A stretch of DNA of 35,877 nt from Lachnospiraceae bacterium (GTDB taxonomy: Bacteria; Bacillota; Clostridia; Lachnospirales; Lachnospiraceae): the NCBI GenBank assembly GCA_017470935.1, contig JAFUXG010000057.1:1-35877 (forward strand). The letters run 5' to 3'. The position numbers were made by a program, and so were the translations under genes. Under the pieces are notes generated by a model. That model was not told the origin of the DNA. It worked only from the letters and a program-made list of their open reading frames with translations, and did not search any database. Positions 28,079-35,751 of the stretch are shown in pieces; within the stretch, counting starts at the first letter, position 1; every line of letters starts with the position of its first letter.

Positions 28079-28744
28079 CTATAACAGCTTTAATACATCA
28101 AAAAGCTGCATTGGTCTATCAATAATATAAGAAACCCCAAGCTCTTCATACAGTTCTTTGTCCCTAAATCCCCATGTAACACTCACGCAGGGTAATCCGG
28201 AATTCCTTGCCGTCATAATATCAACCTCTGAATCACCTACATATACAGCCCTATCTCTAGAGCTGTTAAGCTCAGCTAACGCCTTATTAACAGTATCAGG
28301 TGCCGGCTTTCTCGCAATCTTCTCCGATTCCCCTATGGCAACAGGAAAAAGTCCTTCAAAATAATCTTTATTCAAGCCCTTGACCGCGGCGTCAAACTTA
28401 TTCGAAACTATTGCCAGATGATACCCACGGCTTATAAGCTCACGGACAAGCTCCATTATTCCATCATAAGGCTTTGTCTTATTATCCATATGAGCTTTAT
28501 AGTATTCCTTAAATGTATCAATGCAGGCTTTAGTCCTTTCCTCATCAAGTCTTCCATCAATGGCACTTCTCATTAAAACCTCTGCACCATTACCCAGAAA
28601 CCTTCTAACCTCCATCCGGGATCTAGAAGACAGAGCAAAGCATTTAAGTGCATAATTTACACTATCTGTAAGATCATCCAATGTATCCAAAAGAGTTCCA
28701 TCCAGATCGAAGATAATCGTATCAATCTTTGTTATGTCTGCCAT
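28079..28744 (-). CDS. HAD-family phosphatase (phosphoglycolate phosphatase-like)
   Basis: Haloacid dehalogenase hydrolase: DTIIFDLDGTLLDT gives nucleophile Asp13 and acid/base Asp15; AIVSNKFD is motif II; ARKPAPDTVNKAL holds the motif III lysine; VYVGDSEVDIMTARNSGLPCVSVTWGF is motif IV. The helical cap domain (NYALKCFALSSRSRMEVRRFLGNG) is of the Gph/PGP type, so small phosphate esters such as phosphoglycolate are likely substrates; the exact one cannot be read. Start set at ATG 28744 (221 aa), six residues before the catalytic strand; an upstream TTG at 28792 has no binding site. It lies between the YbjQ-type gene and the rhomboid gene. Confidence 0.88.
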   Translation of the reverse strand: MADITKIDTIIFDLDGTLLDTLDDLTDSVNYALKCFALSSRSRMEVRRFLGNGAEVLMRSAIDGRLDEERTKACIDTFKEYYKAHMDNKTKPYDGIMELVRELISRGYHLAIVSNKFDAAVKGLNKDYFEGLFPVAIGESEKIARKPAPDTVNKALAELNSSRDRAVYVGDSEVDIMTARNSGLPCVSVTWGFRDKELYEELGVSYIIDRPMQLFDVLKLL

Positions 28745-28796
28745 AATCGCTGTACTGCCAGTCCTTTCTGAATAGTTCCCATATATAACCAAGGAA

Positions 28797-28819
28797 AGTG
28801 ACCGGAATAACCGGCCACT
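28797..28819 (-). terminator. Hairpin after the YbjQ/zinc-finger gene
   Basis: On the minus strand AGTGGCCGG and CCGGTCACT pair over 9 bp (one G-U) with a TTATT loop, followed by TTTCCTT, 30 bp after the stop codon. A plausible intrinsic terminator, though the T run is short. Confidence 0.6.
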
Positions 28820-28848
28820 CCTAAGCCTTGTATTAATAATCTTATTAA

Positions 28849-29949
28849 TTAATTCTCAAACACCTTAAGAACCTTGTCAAGTACAGTTTCTGTCATATCT
28901 CCTCTGGTCTTCTCATACTGCCTGCCTGATTCCATGATTTCAAGAAGCTCCATACGGTACTTAGCATCAATAGCACCCTTCTTAATATACTCCATAAGAA
29001 TATCCTTCATGGCATCCACATTAGGCTGGCCCTTCATGCGGTCTGTCATTTCCTCATAGTTAAATCCTATATTGACAGAAAGATCAGCTTCCTTTCGTCC
29101 ACAGATAGCACACTCCTCATCACCTGCAGCGTTGATGTAGCCACAGTTACAGATCCATGTTGTGCCATCTGACTTATAACGCTCAACAGCATCCTTGCCG
29201 CGCTTCTCCTTAAGAGCCTCAAGGTTTCTCTTAGAAAGTGTAATATCAATAGGATCAGTATCCGGAGCAAAAACTCCCTTCTCAGTAACATACTTCTTAA
29301 CATAAACCTTTACATCCTTAATAAGAGGAATATCCTTCATTGGAAGCTTACACTCCACAAAATCTGCCTTAAGCTTTGTAACATTGCTCTTCTCAAACAC
29401 GAAATCAATACCCTGCAGGAGCATCTTCTCGCCATAGAAATTAGTGAGCTCTACATCACAGCGGACTGCCTTAATCTCATCCTGGTTATAGTTATAGAAT
29501 GTGGGTGAGATCTTAACAACATTATCCTCACCTGCAAGATTCACCTCAACAGGCCTAGGCATTAACATGTTGTAATAATTGCTTACATATATCTTGGATG
29601 TAACGATCTTATGTATCGGTGCCTTCTTCTTAATGATAACTGCTGTTCCCGAAGCAACTGTTCCAACTGAGCCGCCAGAAAAATTGGTATAGTTAAGCTC
29701 TACACCCACTAATGCATTAGCACCTCTCTTCTCTGCCACCTTCAAAAGATTCTCAATAGCATTCTCACTTGCATTCTCAAGCTTATTAGTAAATGCCGTA
29801 CTCTCCTGTGCTGTGAAATCAGCAAGATTAGAGGACAGATCTTTAAAGAAATTAGAGCTTAATGCAATCTGTCCATTAACAAAGCCAAGATATTCAACAA
29901 TATCATAGCCCTCAAAGTTACTGCCTGATGTCAACATTATGTCTGCCAT
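28849..29949 (-). CDS. YbjQ-like (UPF0145/DUF74) domain protein with RanBP2-type zinc finger
   Basis: 366 aa, soluble. The N-terminal ~105 residues (MLTSGSNFEGYDIVEYLGFVNG ... ENLLKVAEKRGANALVGVELNY) match the pentamer-forming YbjQ/UPF0145 fold, normally a stand-alone ~105-residue protein. A beta-rich middle (110-240) is unassigned. At 265-284 lies W-x-C-x-C-G-x-x-N-x7-C-x-x-C (Trp265, Cys267, Cys269, Cys280, Cys283), as in RanBP2-type zinc fingers. A C-terminal helical stretch (MKDILMEYIKKGAIDAKYRMELLEIME) may be a SHOCT-like tail. ATG at 29949 is chosen for GGGAGGG 9 nt upstream. It has its own promoter and terminator-like hairpin. Function unknown. Confidence 0.8.
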   Translation of the reverse strand: MADIMLTSGSNFEGYDIVEYLGFVNGQIALSSNFFKDLSSNLADFTAQESTAFTNKLENASENAIENLLKVAEKRGANALVGVELNYTNFSGGSVGTVASGTAVIIKKKAPIHKIVTSKIYVSNYYNMLMPRPVEVNLAGEDNVVKISPTFYNYNQDEIKAVRCDVELTNFYGEKMLLQGIDFVFEKSNVTKLKADFVECKLPMKDIPLIKDVKVYVKKYVTEKGVFAPDTDPIDITLSKRNLEALKEKRGKDAVERYKSDGTTWICNCGYINAAGDEECAICGRKEADLSVNIGFNYEEMTDRMKGQPNVDAMKDILMEYIKKGAIDAKYRMELLEIMESGRQYEKTRGDMTETVLDKVLKVFEN

Positions 29950-29986
29950 AATCACATACCCTCCCAAATATAAAAATCTGTTGATA

Positions 29987-30014
29987 ATTATACCACAGAT
30001 CAGCCCCTAAACAA
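29987..30014 (-). promoter_or_regulatory. Sigma-A-like promoter of the YbjQ/zinc-finger gene
   Basis: On the minus strand TTGTTT (30009-30014) and TATAAT (29987-29992) are 16 bp apart, about 38 bp before the ATG. The rest of 29950-30083 is AT-rich, with two GTGTAAAA words and no clear folA terminator. Confidence 0.55.
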
Positions 30015-30083
30015 AGCACTTTTTATAAATTTTACACTTTTTTATAAAAAAAATTGTCTATTTTACACTAACCATTTAAAAAT

Positions 30084-30590
30084 CTAGTCAATTGGCTTAG
30101 GATTTTTATTTTCATACTTGTAAAAATAATATTCAATGTCAAAATATGTATGCTCGTCGCTGTCGGCAACAATATGCCAATCATCATCCTTATCCAGATC
30201 CGGAAAATACTTATCTGCCTGATAGCTGTAATCAATCTTCGTAACATGGGCTGTATCACAGTATTCATACATCATGTTATAAATACTCTCCCCCCCTATA
30301 ACAAATACATCATCCGAATCATACTTCTTCAACTCCTCAAACAATTCTTCCCTGGAGTGGACAACAACGGCATCCTTTACATTATAGTCTTCATCTCTCG
30401 ATAAAATGATATTAGTTCTGCCCTTAAGCGGTAAGCCGTTAGGAAATTCATCCAATGTCTTACGACCTAATACAACCACATGTCCCATGGTAGTACTCCT
30501 GAAAAATTTCTGATCCTCTGGAATGCGAACCAAAAGCTTATTGCCATTGCCAATAGCCCAGTTATTATCTACCGCCACTATCAACTGCAT
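30084..30590 (-). CDS. folA: Dihydrofolate reductase
   Basis: Reduces dihydrofolate to tetrahydrofolate with NADPH, regenerating the folate oxidised by ThyA. LIVAVDNNWAIGNGNKLLVRIPEDQKFFRSTTMGHVVVLGRKTLDEFP contains the substrate and cofactor loops; DVFVIGGESIYNMMYEYCDTAHVTKI is the second NADPH motif. 168 aa, normal. The active-site acid is Glu in IPEDQKFF, at the position where many DHFRs have Asp. ATG start with AGGAGG upstream, 15 bp after thyA; thyA-folA is a common operon. Confidence 0.96.
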   Translation of the reverse strand: MQLIVAVDNNWAIGNGNKLLVRIPEDQKFFRSTTMGHVVVLGRKTLDEFPNGLPLKGRTNIILSRDEDYNVKDAVVVHSREELFEELKKYDSDDVFVIGGESIYNMMYEYCDTAHVTKIDYSYQADKYFPDLDKDDDWHIVADSDEHTYFDIEYYFYKYENKNPKPID

Positions 30591-30605
30591 TACAATCTCT
30601 CCTCC

Positions 30606-31454
30606 TTATACCGCAATGGGAATATTCTTAATCTGCTCCCCCGCCTGATAATTCTCAATTGTGAAATCATCTGTAGTAAAATCATAGAAATTCTTAATAT
30701 CAGGATTAAGGGTGAACTTAGGCGCCGGGTATGTTGGACGCTTTATAAGCTCCTTAACAATATCTATATGCCTGTCATAAATGTGTGCATCAGCAATAAC
30801 ATGAACAAGCTCTCCCGGCTCCATATCACTTACCTGCGCAAGCATATGAACAAGCACCGCATACTGTACCACATTCCAGTTGTTAGCTGCCAGCACATCC
30901 TGCGACCTTTGATTAAGTACCGCATTGAGAGTAAGCTTATCATGGCTTTTCTTTTTTGTAACATTAAATGTCATACTGTAAGCACAGGGATACAGATTCA
31001 TCTCAGAAAGATCAGCATGCACATAAAGATTAGTCATGATCCTCCGGCTGAAGGGATTATTTTTAAGATCATATAAAACCCTGTCTACCTGGTCCATCAT
31101 ACCTTCACTATACTTATGCTTTACACCCATCTGATATCCGTAAGCCTTGCCTATTGAGCCATCAGCATCGGCCCACTCATCCCATATATGAGACTTAAGG
31201 TCATTAATATTATTAGACTTTCTCTGCCATATCCACAAAACCTCGTCTACAGCAGATTTCACATAGGTTTTCCTAAGAGTTAACGCTGGAAATTCCTCAG
31301 ACAAGTCATAGCGGTTAACAACACCAAACTTCTTAATAGTATAGGCAAAGGTTCCATCCTCCCATTTCGGACGAACAAGCTCATTTTCTGTGCTGCAGCC
31401 ATTCTCGATTATATCTGAGCACATATCAATAAATAAATTATCTGCATAACTCAT
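30606..31454 (-). CDS. thyA: Thymidylate synthase (ThyA type)
   Basis: Methylates dUMP to dTMP using methylene-tetrahydrofolate. LYPCAYSM carries nucleophile Cys157; NPFSRRIMTNLY gives the phosphate-binding arginines; LNQRSQDVLAANNWNVVQYAVL and DAHIYDRHIDIVKELI are the dUMP and folate motifs. 282 aa, normal. It differs from E. coli ThyA in a longer N-terminal segment (ENGCSTENELVRPKWEDGT), as in other clostridial members. ATG start; the GTGAGTG upstream is a weak ribosome site. First gene of thyA-folA. Confidence 0.95.
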   Translation of the reverse strand: MSYADNLFIDMCSDIIENGCSTENELVRPKWEDGTFAYTIKKFGVVNRYDLSEEFPALTLRKTYVKSAVDEVLWIWQRKSNNINDLKSHIWDEWADADGSIGKAYGYQMGVKHKYSEGMMDQVDRVLYDLKNNPFSRRIMTNLYVHADLSEMNLYPCAYSMTFNVTKKKSHDKLTLNAVLNQRSQDVLAANNWNVVQYAVLVHMLAQVSDMEPGELVHVIADAHIYDRHIDIVKELIKRPTYPAPKFTLNPDIKNFYDFTTDDFTIENYQAGEQIKNIPIAV

Positions 31455-31566
31455 TACATCTTACACTCACTTTCATTAAAATTTTTACAAACTCAGCTCC
31501 ACCTTAGCAATACAAGAGTTCACAACATGTTTAATACATTTTTATTAATGTGTCCCTATTCAAAAC

Positions 31567-31596
31567 GAATGTGCCATATATCAATATGACACATTC
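31567..31596 (-). terminator. Hairpin between the SprA-like gene and thyA
   Basis: GAATGTGCCATAT and ATATGACACATTC make a 13-bp stem with one mismatch (G-U on the minus strand) and a 4-nt loop, followed on that strand by GTTTTG. It lies 80 bp after the upstream gene stop. The surrounding 31455-31678 is otherwise AT-rich, with no gene seen and no clear thyA promoter. Confidence 0.5.
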
Positions 31597-31678
31597 ATAA
31601 ACAAACACCAAAAATAATAAATATGTTATGTTTTTTCTATATTCTTTTATGCAAGATATTCCTATATCTTATATTTTT

Positions 31679-32143
31679 CTAAGCTATGGCATCAATACGG
31701 TTACCCTTTGTTGCCTCACTCTCAAAGGACTTCTGATTCTTGCTATAGGGATCGCTGCCGTAGGTTTTCATCACAGTTCTTGTTGTTCCACCTGCAACAT
31801 ATGCCCTTCCACATTCCGGGCAAATAGCTGTCTTCAGATTAACTGTTGCGGAAACGAGTTCCTTGTCCTTCTCATTACCCTCTGCAATCGCATTGGCAAC
31901 ATGCTCCTTCTCGTGACTCATAACCTTGCCATAAGACTCTCCGGGATCAATATGTCCACCGGTCTTAAATGATACCATCTCGTCAGAGCCATCCTGATAC
32001 CTTCTGTTCTTACAGGTCTGACACTCTATAGGCTTGACCTTGCCGGAGCTGTCTACTGTGTTATCCGCATTGATAGGTGTGACGTAATCAACATTAGAAA
32101 CAGGTATTATATATCTGTTGCTCATACCCACTGGGCCTAACAT
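31679..32143 (-). CDS. SprA-like putative metallopeptidase (HExxH)
   Basis: 154 aa. Cys41-x2-Cys44 in CQTCKNRRYQDGSDE, then VSFKTGGHIDPGESYGKVMSHEKEHVANA with an HExxH zinc motif (His77, Glu78, His81), then Cys108-x2-Cys111 in ICPECGRAYVAGGTTRTV. This arrangement matches the SprA-related family of putative metallopeptidases; activity is inferred from the HExxH only. No signal peptide is seen. ATG start with AAGGGGAG 8 nt upstream. Its candidate promoter shares a -35 box with the divergent TetR-type gene, about 165 bp upstream, which suggests joint control. Confidence 0.75.
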   Translation of the reverse strand: MLGPVGMSNRYIIPVSNVDYVTPINADNTVDSSGKVKPIECQTCKNRRYQDGSDEMVSFKTGGHIDPGESYGKVMSHEKEHVANAIAEGNEKDKELVSATVNLKTAICPECGRAYVAGGTTRTVMKTYGSDPYSKNQKSFESEATKGNRIDAIA

Positions 32144-32306
32144 AGCATCACTCCCCTTCTATCAAAAATAATTTGACCAAAAGTATTTAACAAAAAATAT
32201 TTTAATCAAAATATATTTGTCGAATCTGTATATCCAAATACGTGTCAGCTCAGTCATAGCAAAACACAAAAGCACAAAAAACTTACTTTGAACAGAATTA
32301 TTAATC

Positions 32307-32335
32307 ATTATACTACACATATCTTGTGGTTGCAA
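32307..32335 (-). promoter_or_regulatory. Minus-strand promoter of a divergent pair
   Basis: TTGCAA (32330-32335) and TATAAT (32307-32312) with a 17-bp spacer, reading toward the SprA-like gene. The -35 word is its own reverse complement and also serves the plus-strand promoter. The expected leader is about 155 nt. Confidence 0.6.
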
Positions 32336-32358
32336 GTATTAAACAAATATAATATAAT
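32330..32358 (+). promoter_or_regulatory. Plus-strand promoter of the TetR-type gene
   Basis: TTGCAA (32330-32335), 17-bp spacer, perfect TATAAT (32353-32358), about 50 bp before the ATG. GTGTTAGACAC (32389-32399) lies just before the ribosome binding site and is an imperfect palindrome that could be an operator. Confidence 0.65.
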
Positions 32359-32413
32359 GTAGTTCTATAGATAAAGCACAGATATAGTGTGTTAGACACG
32401 GGGAGGAATTATT

Positions 32414-33112
32414 ATGGCAGGAACATACCAGGCTGGAGACAGAACTAAATCAGAAATATTAGAGGGCAGCAAGAAGCTGTTTTATAAAAAAGGATACACT
32501 GACACAACATATAATGATATAAGCGAGCTGCTCGGCATTAACCGCGCTCTCATCCCCTATCACTTCAAGAGCAAGCAGACTCTTGCACTCACCGTATATA
32601 ATGAGATTATTGATCATGTAGCAGCAAGAGCAGATGAATTATTAGACACTGCATCTATGTCAGATGACTTATCAGCTGCATTTCATTTAATTATCTTTTA
32701 CAGATTATTTGTCAGTAAGCAATTTACAAACCTTGTATGCCAGCTTTTAAAGGAGAATTCAGAGCTTCTTATAGACTCTGATGCAGAAAAAGCATTTCTG
32801 ATCAAGCTTTCAGACAGCTATTCTAACAAGAGCATTGAGAACGATCTAAGCATTAGCAGTATGAATAATATAAGATTTTCCCTAATAAAAATGATAAAGG
32901 ATAACAATTATTCATCTGAAAATGCCGCTAATAAAAAGAGCAATCTAAGTTCTTCGGATATATATGCAAAAACGTACATTAACTATGCATTAAGATATGT
33001 AGGTACAGCCGATGATACGATTAATGAATTGTTTAATGCAGCAGTACAGCTTGCCAATCTGATCGATGTAGAGATTAGACCGGATTTCAAGGTTATTGTA
33101 TCATACAAATAA
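32414..33112 (+). CDS. TetR/AcrR-family transcriptional regulator
   Basis: 232 aa. The N-terminal helix-turn-helix domain is typical: KSEILEGSKKLFYKKGYTDTTYNDISELLGINRALIPYHFKSKQTLALTVYNEIIDHV (about 12-70). The remaining ~160 residues are a helical ligand or dimer domain with no recognisable family signature. ATG start with GGGGAGG 7 nt upstream. It is divergent from the SprA-like gene and convergent with fabV. Autoregulation and control of the divergent gene are the usual arrangement and are inferred from position; FabV as a target would be a guess. Confidence 0.9.
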   Translation: MAGTYQAGDRTKSEILEGSKKLFYKKGYTDTTYNDISELLGINRALIPYHFKSKQTLALTVYNEIIDHVAARADELLDTASMSDDLSAAFHLIIFYRLFVSKQFTNLVCQLLKENSELLIDSDAEKAFLIKLSDSYSNKSIENDLSISSMNNIRFSLIKMIKDNNYSSENAANKKSNLSSSDIYAKTYINYALRYVGTADDTINELFNAAVQLANLIDVEIRPDFKVIVSYK

Positions 33113-33148
33113 CACAACAATTCAATCCATAAAGCCAGAAATACAACA

Positions 33149-33191
33149 ATAAAACTCCTATCCTCATGCATTTGCAGGATAGGAGTTTTAT
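33149..33191. terminator. Bidirectional terminator between tetR-type gene and fabV
   Basis: ATAAAACTCCTATCCT and its exact complement form a 16-bp stem with an 11-nt loop. The A-rich and T-rich arms give a T run in both directions, serving the convergent regulator gene (+) and fabV (-). Confidence 0.9.
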
Positions 33192-33258
33192 ATTCAGTAT
33201 TCAAAATTTCAGATATAATTTAACTGATAAATCCTTTTTATTATTGCGAAATATACAG

Positions 33259-34425
33259 TTACACCTCAACATCTGCTAAGTAATTTACACCTTCAATTTT
33301 AAATCCAAACATATGGTAAAAATCTAACCAGTATCCATCTGTATCAGCCAGCTCGAGCAGATTATCACTATCGATCCTCTCCCAGATATCCATTACCTCA
33401 TCCTGTACCTCCGGCTTCATTTCATAATCATCAACACGAAGTATGGAGCCATCCGCCCCCGACACCGTATCACCTGCATATACCCTGTCACGATAAAGCC
33501 TGTCCATCTGCTCTATGCACCCCTCATGCAGTCCCTTTTCCTTCATAACCTTATAAAGCACTGAAAGATACAACGGAACAACAGGGATTGCTGCACTTGC
33601 CTGTGTCACAAGGGCTTTATTGACAGAAACAAATGCTTTGATTCCATTAGAGCTCATATATCTTGATGTAATCTCTTCTGCAGTCCGCAGAAGATGAGCC
33701 TTAGCCTGGCCTATCGTTCCCTCATGATAGATCGGGTAAGTCAGCTTTGGACCAATATATGAATATGCTACTGTAATGGCATTATCCTCAATAGCCTCAG
33801 CCTCCACTAAGGCACCTATCCAATCACTCCAGTCCTCTCCCCCCATAACCTTAACCGTGGACAAAATCTCCTCCTCTGTGGCAACAGGTATGGTGGCATC
33901 ACTGATCGTATTATCCCTGAGATTCCAGTTCTTCTGGGTAAAAGGCTGTCCCACTGTTTTAAGTGTGGATGTATATGTAGTGCCAGAATCATCTGTTCTT
34001 CTTGGCGCTGCTAATGAATATACCAAAAGATCTATCTTCCCCAAATCCTCTTTAATAATTCTGATAACCTCATCCTTCATTTCTTTTGAGAAGGCATCAC
34101 CATTCAACGATTTTGAATATAGTCCTTCCTTGGAGGCTGCCTCATCAAAAGCCCTTGTATTATAGAGTCCTGGTGTGGCTGTTCTTTTCCCTGAGGCTTC
34201 CTTTTCAAAAGAAACGCCAATTGTGGCAGCACCCATTCCGAATGCAGCAACGATTCTCGATGCTAATCCATAGCCTGTGGATGCTCCCAAAACAAGAACC
34301 TTCTTTGCACCTTCCAGCTTTCCCTGCTTCTTAACATATTCAATCTGATTAAGCACATTGCGCTCACATCCTGCAGGATGGGCAGTTGTGCAGATAAATC
34401 CTTTAACCTTAGGCTCAACAATCAT
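33259..34425 (-). CDS. fabV: Enoyl-ACP/trans-2-enoyl-CoA reductase FabV
   Basis: NADH-dependent reduction of trans-2-enoyl thioesters, in fatty acid synthesis or in butyryl-CoA formation. N-terminal KVKGFICTTAHPAGCERNV, the nucleotide-binding GASTGYGLASR (47-57), VYSLAAPRR, and the catalytic Tyr-x8-Lys (Tyr233, Lys242) within YPIYHEGTIGQAK are all present. DYEMKPEVQ near the end is also typical. 388 aa, family length. ATG start with AAAGGAG 9 nt upstream. No fab genes adjoin, so whether it serves membrane lipid synthesis or redox balance cannot be told here. Confidence 0.95.
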   Translation of the reverse strand: MIVEPKVKGFICTTAHPAGCERNVLNQIEYVKKQGKLEGAKKVLVLGASTGYGLASRIVAAFGMGAATIGVSFEKEASGKRTATPGLYNTRAFDEAASKEGLYSKSLNGDAFSKEMKDEVIRIIKEDLGKIDLLVYSLAAPRRTDDSGTTYTSTLKTVGQPFTQKNWNLRDNTISDATIPVATEEEILSTVKVMGGEDWSDWIGALVEAEAIEDNAITVAYSYIGPKLTYPIYHEGTIGQAKAHLLRTAEEITSRYMSSNGIKAFVSVNKALVTQASAAIPVVPLYLSVLYKVMKEKGLHEGCIEQMDRLYRDRVYAGDTVSGADGSILRVDDYEMKPEVQDEVMDIWERIDSDNLLELADTDGYWLDFYHMFGFKIEGVNYLADVEV

Positions 34426-34464
34426 TAAGTTATACTCCTTTCAACCCCGTGATAATATATATAA

Positions 34465-34488
34465 TTCGCAAAACTATAATAATGCGAA
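34465..34488. repeat. Short inverted repeat between queH and fabV
   Basis: TTCGCA and TGCGAA flank a 12-nt AT-rich loop in the 68-bp gap, upstream of the fabV ribosome site. It uses the TGCGAA word also found in the infB-rbfA inverted repeat. Weak. Confidence 0.3.
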
Positions 34489-34493
34489 AACAT

Positions 34494-35156
34494 CTAAATA
34501 TCAACATTTTTGTTTGCTTTTTTTCGTTCACTCTCCTCTTTACTGTATCTGCAGCCACAATAATCCTGCCTGTATAAATGATATTGCTCCGACAGCTCTA
34601 TGGAACGTTTATAGCCATTACGTTTTTTAAAATCCGCATAAAGATACTCAACGCCATATTCCTTAGAAAAACGCTCCCCAATCTCATTTAACCACCTTGC
34701 ATTCTTATATGGGCTGATGGAGAGTGTTGTGGTGAAATAGTCAAAGCCTTTATCGGCTGCCACTCTTGCCGTTTCCTTAAGACGTAATTCATAGCATGCA
34801 TAACAGCGCCGGCTTCTTTCCCCCAATGTCTCAAGCCCCTTAACCGCATCATCAAATTCAGCCGGTATATATGAGCCCTCCAAAAGCTCCACCTGATTTT
34901 CTACAGGAAGCTCTTTGATCAATCTTTCAAGCTCTGAAACCCTCTTCCGATACTCCGTCTCTTCAGATATATTAGGATTGTAATAAAAGCTTGTGATATT
35001 GAAATATGAATTAAGATATTCCAATACATATGATGAACAGGGAGCACAGCACCCGTGAAGAAGCAGAGATGGTAAATCGTCTCCTTTCTCACGAGACTTT
35101 ATGATCTCCTCTATTTTTTTATCCATTTTTAGTTGAAAATTAATATTTGAATCCAT
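34494..35156 (-). CDS. queH: Epoxyqueuosine reductase QueH
   Basis: Last step of queuosine biosynthesis: reduces epoxyqueuosine in tRNA to queuosine. The non-QueG family (DUF208) is shown by LLLHGCCAPCSSYVLEYL (Cys36, Cys37, Cys40), RSRRCYACYELRL (Cys118, Cys121), TTTLSISPYKN, and RQDYCGCRYS (Cys200, Cys202), the cysteines binding an iron-sulfur cluster and metal. 220 aa, normal. ATG start with GGAG 7 nt upstream. Other queuosine genes are not in the window. It is divergent from the small orphan gene and 68 bp before fabV. Confidence 0.95.
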   Translation of the reverse strand: MDSNINFQLKMDKKIEEIIKSREKGDDLPSLLLHGCCAPCSSYVLEYLNSYFNITSFYYNPNISEETEYRKRVSELERLIKELPVENQVELLEGSYIPAEFDDAVKGLETLGERSRRCYACYELRLKETARVAADKGFDYFTTTLSISPYKNARWLNEIGERFSKEYGVEYLYADFKKRNGYKRSIELSEQYHLYRQDYCGCRYSKEESERKKANKNVDI

Positions 35157-35241
35157 TATAATACTCCATATTAGAAAATTTCACCAAAGGCTTTTTGAAA
35201 ACATTCACAAGCAAGTCAACCATTTTGTGCATTATTGCTAA

Positions 35242-35270
35242 TTGACTTTGTGAACAATAAACAATATACT
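35242..35270 (+). promoter_or_regulatory. Sigma-A-type promoter of the 77-aa gene
   Basis: TTGACT (35242-35247), exactly 17 bp, TATACT (35265-35270). This is one of the best promoter matches in the window, and gives a leader of about 70 nt before the ATG. Confidence 0.75.
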
Positions 35271-35276
35271 ATTGTT
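35253..35276 (+). promoter_or_regulatory. Candidate operator over the -10 box
   Basis: AACAATA (35253-35259) and TATTGTT (35270-35276) are exact inverted arms with 10 bp between them, overlapping the spacer and the end of the -10 box. This position would suit a repressor. The region is AT-rich, so chance is possible. Confidence 0.4.
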
Positions 35277-35349
35277 AAAAGAACATATATAATTATGTAT
35301 AGATTATGACTGTTTGTCAATTCAAAAATTTATTTAGGAGGTGTCTCAT

Positions 35350-35583
35350 ATGACAGTCGAGCAGGCAGTTAAGAAGTTCAAGCTTGAGCCCCTTAATGTA
35401 TATACGGCCAAAGCAAAGGCAAAGGAACTGAATGTGGATGAAGTGTTATATATGAATGTTCAGAAGAACAAATATGCATATATCGTAAAGGATGGCGCAC
35501 GAGGATATGTTCTCTACCAGGATGAGATGAGCTTTTACACAAAGATGTATAAGGGTCTTAAGATGACTCCCCTGGATCCCTGA
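35350..35583 (+). CDS. Small hypothetical protein, 77 aa
   Basis: ATG at 35350 with AGGAGG 8 nt upstream; the GTG at 35341 belongs to that site. The product is small and mixed alpha/beta: a helix (TVEQAVKKFKLEPL), a second charged helix (TAKAKAKELNVDEVL), then strands YAYIVKDGARGYVLYQD and a tail FYTKMYKGLKMTPLDP. It has no signal peptide, membrane segment or cysteine, and is basic. I do not recognise the family. It forms a complete single-gene unit with its own promoter, candidate operator and strong terminator, so it is probably well expressed. Confidence 0.8.
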   Translation: MTVEQAVKKFKLEPLNVYTAKAKAKELNVDEVLYMNVQKNKYAYIVKDGARGYVLYQDEMSFYTKMYKGLKMTPLDP

Positions 35584-35621
35584 CCATTTCTTTATTTCAA
35601 TATAATATAATTGTCTTTGGG

Positions 35622-35676
35622 GGCAGCCGGATTGATATTACCTCATGTGGTAGTATCCGGCTGCCTTTTTATTTTT
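35622..35676 (+). terminator. Strong intrinsic terminator after the 77-aa gene
   Basis: GGCAGCCGG (35622-35630) and CCGGCTGCC (35657-35665) make a GC-rich stem extended inward by ATATTACC/GGTAGTAT (one G-U, after a 4-nt bulge), then TTTTTATTTTT. It lies 38 bp after the stop. Confidence 0.9.
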
Positions 35677-35751
35677 CTGAATATTATCATCTGCTTCATC
35701 AAATACTACCCTAATAAAGAATATTACTGTTTAGGTCAGTTTTCTTTTCTT

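Noticed and set aside
32983-33204. Minus-strand frame through the end of the TetR-type gene and its terminator
   Set aside because: It crosses a perfect bidirectional terminator and overlaps a supported gene.
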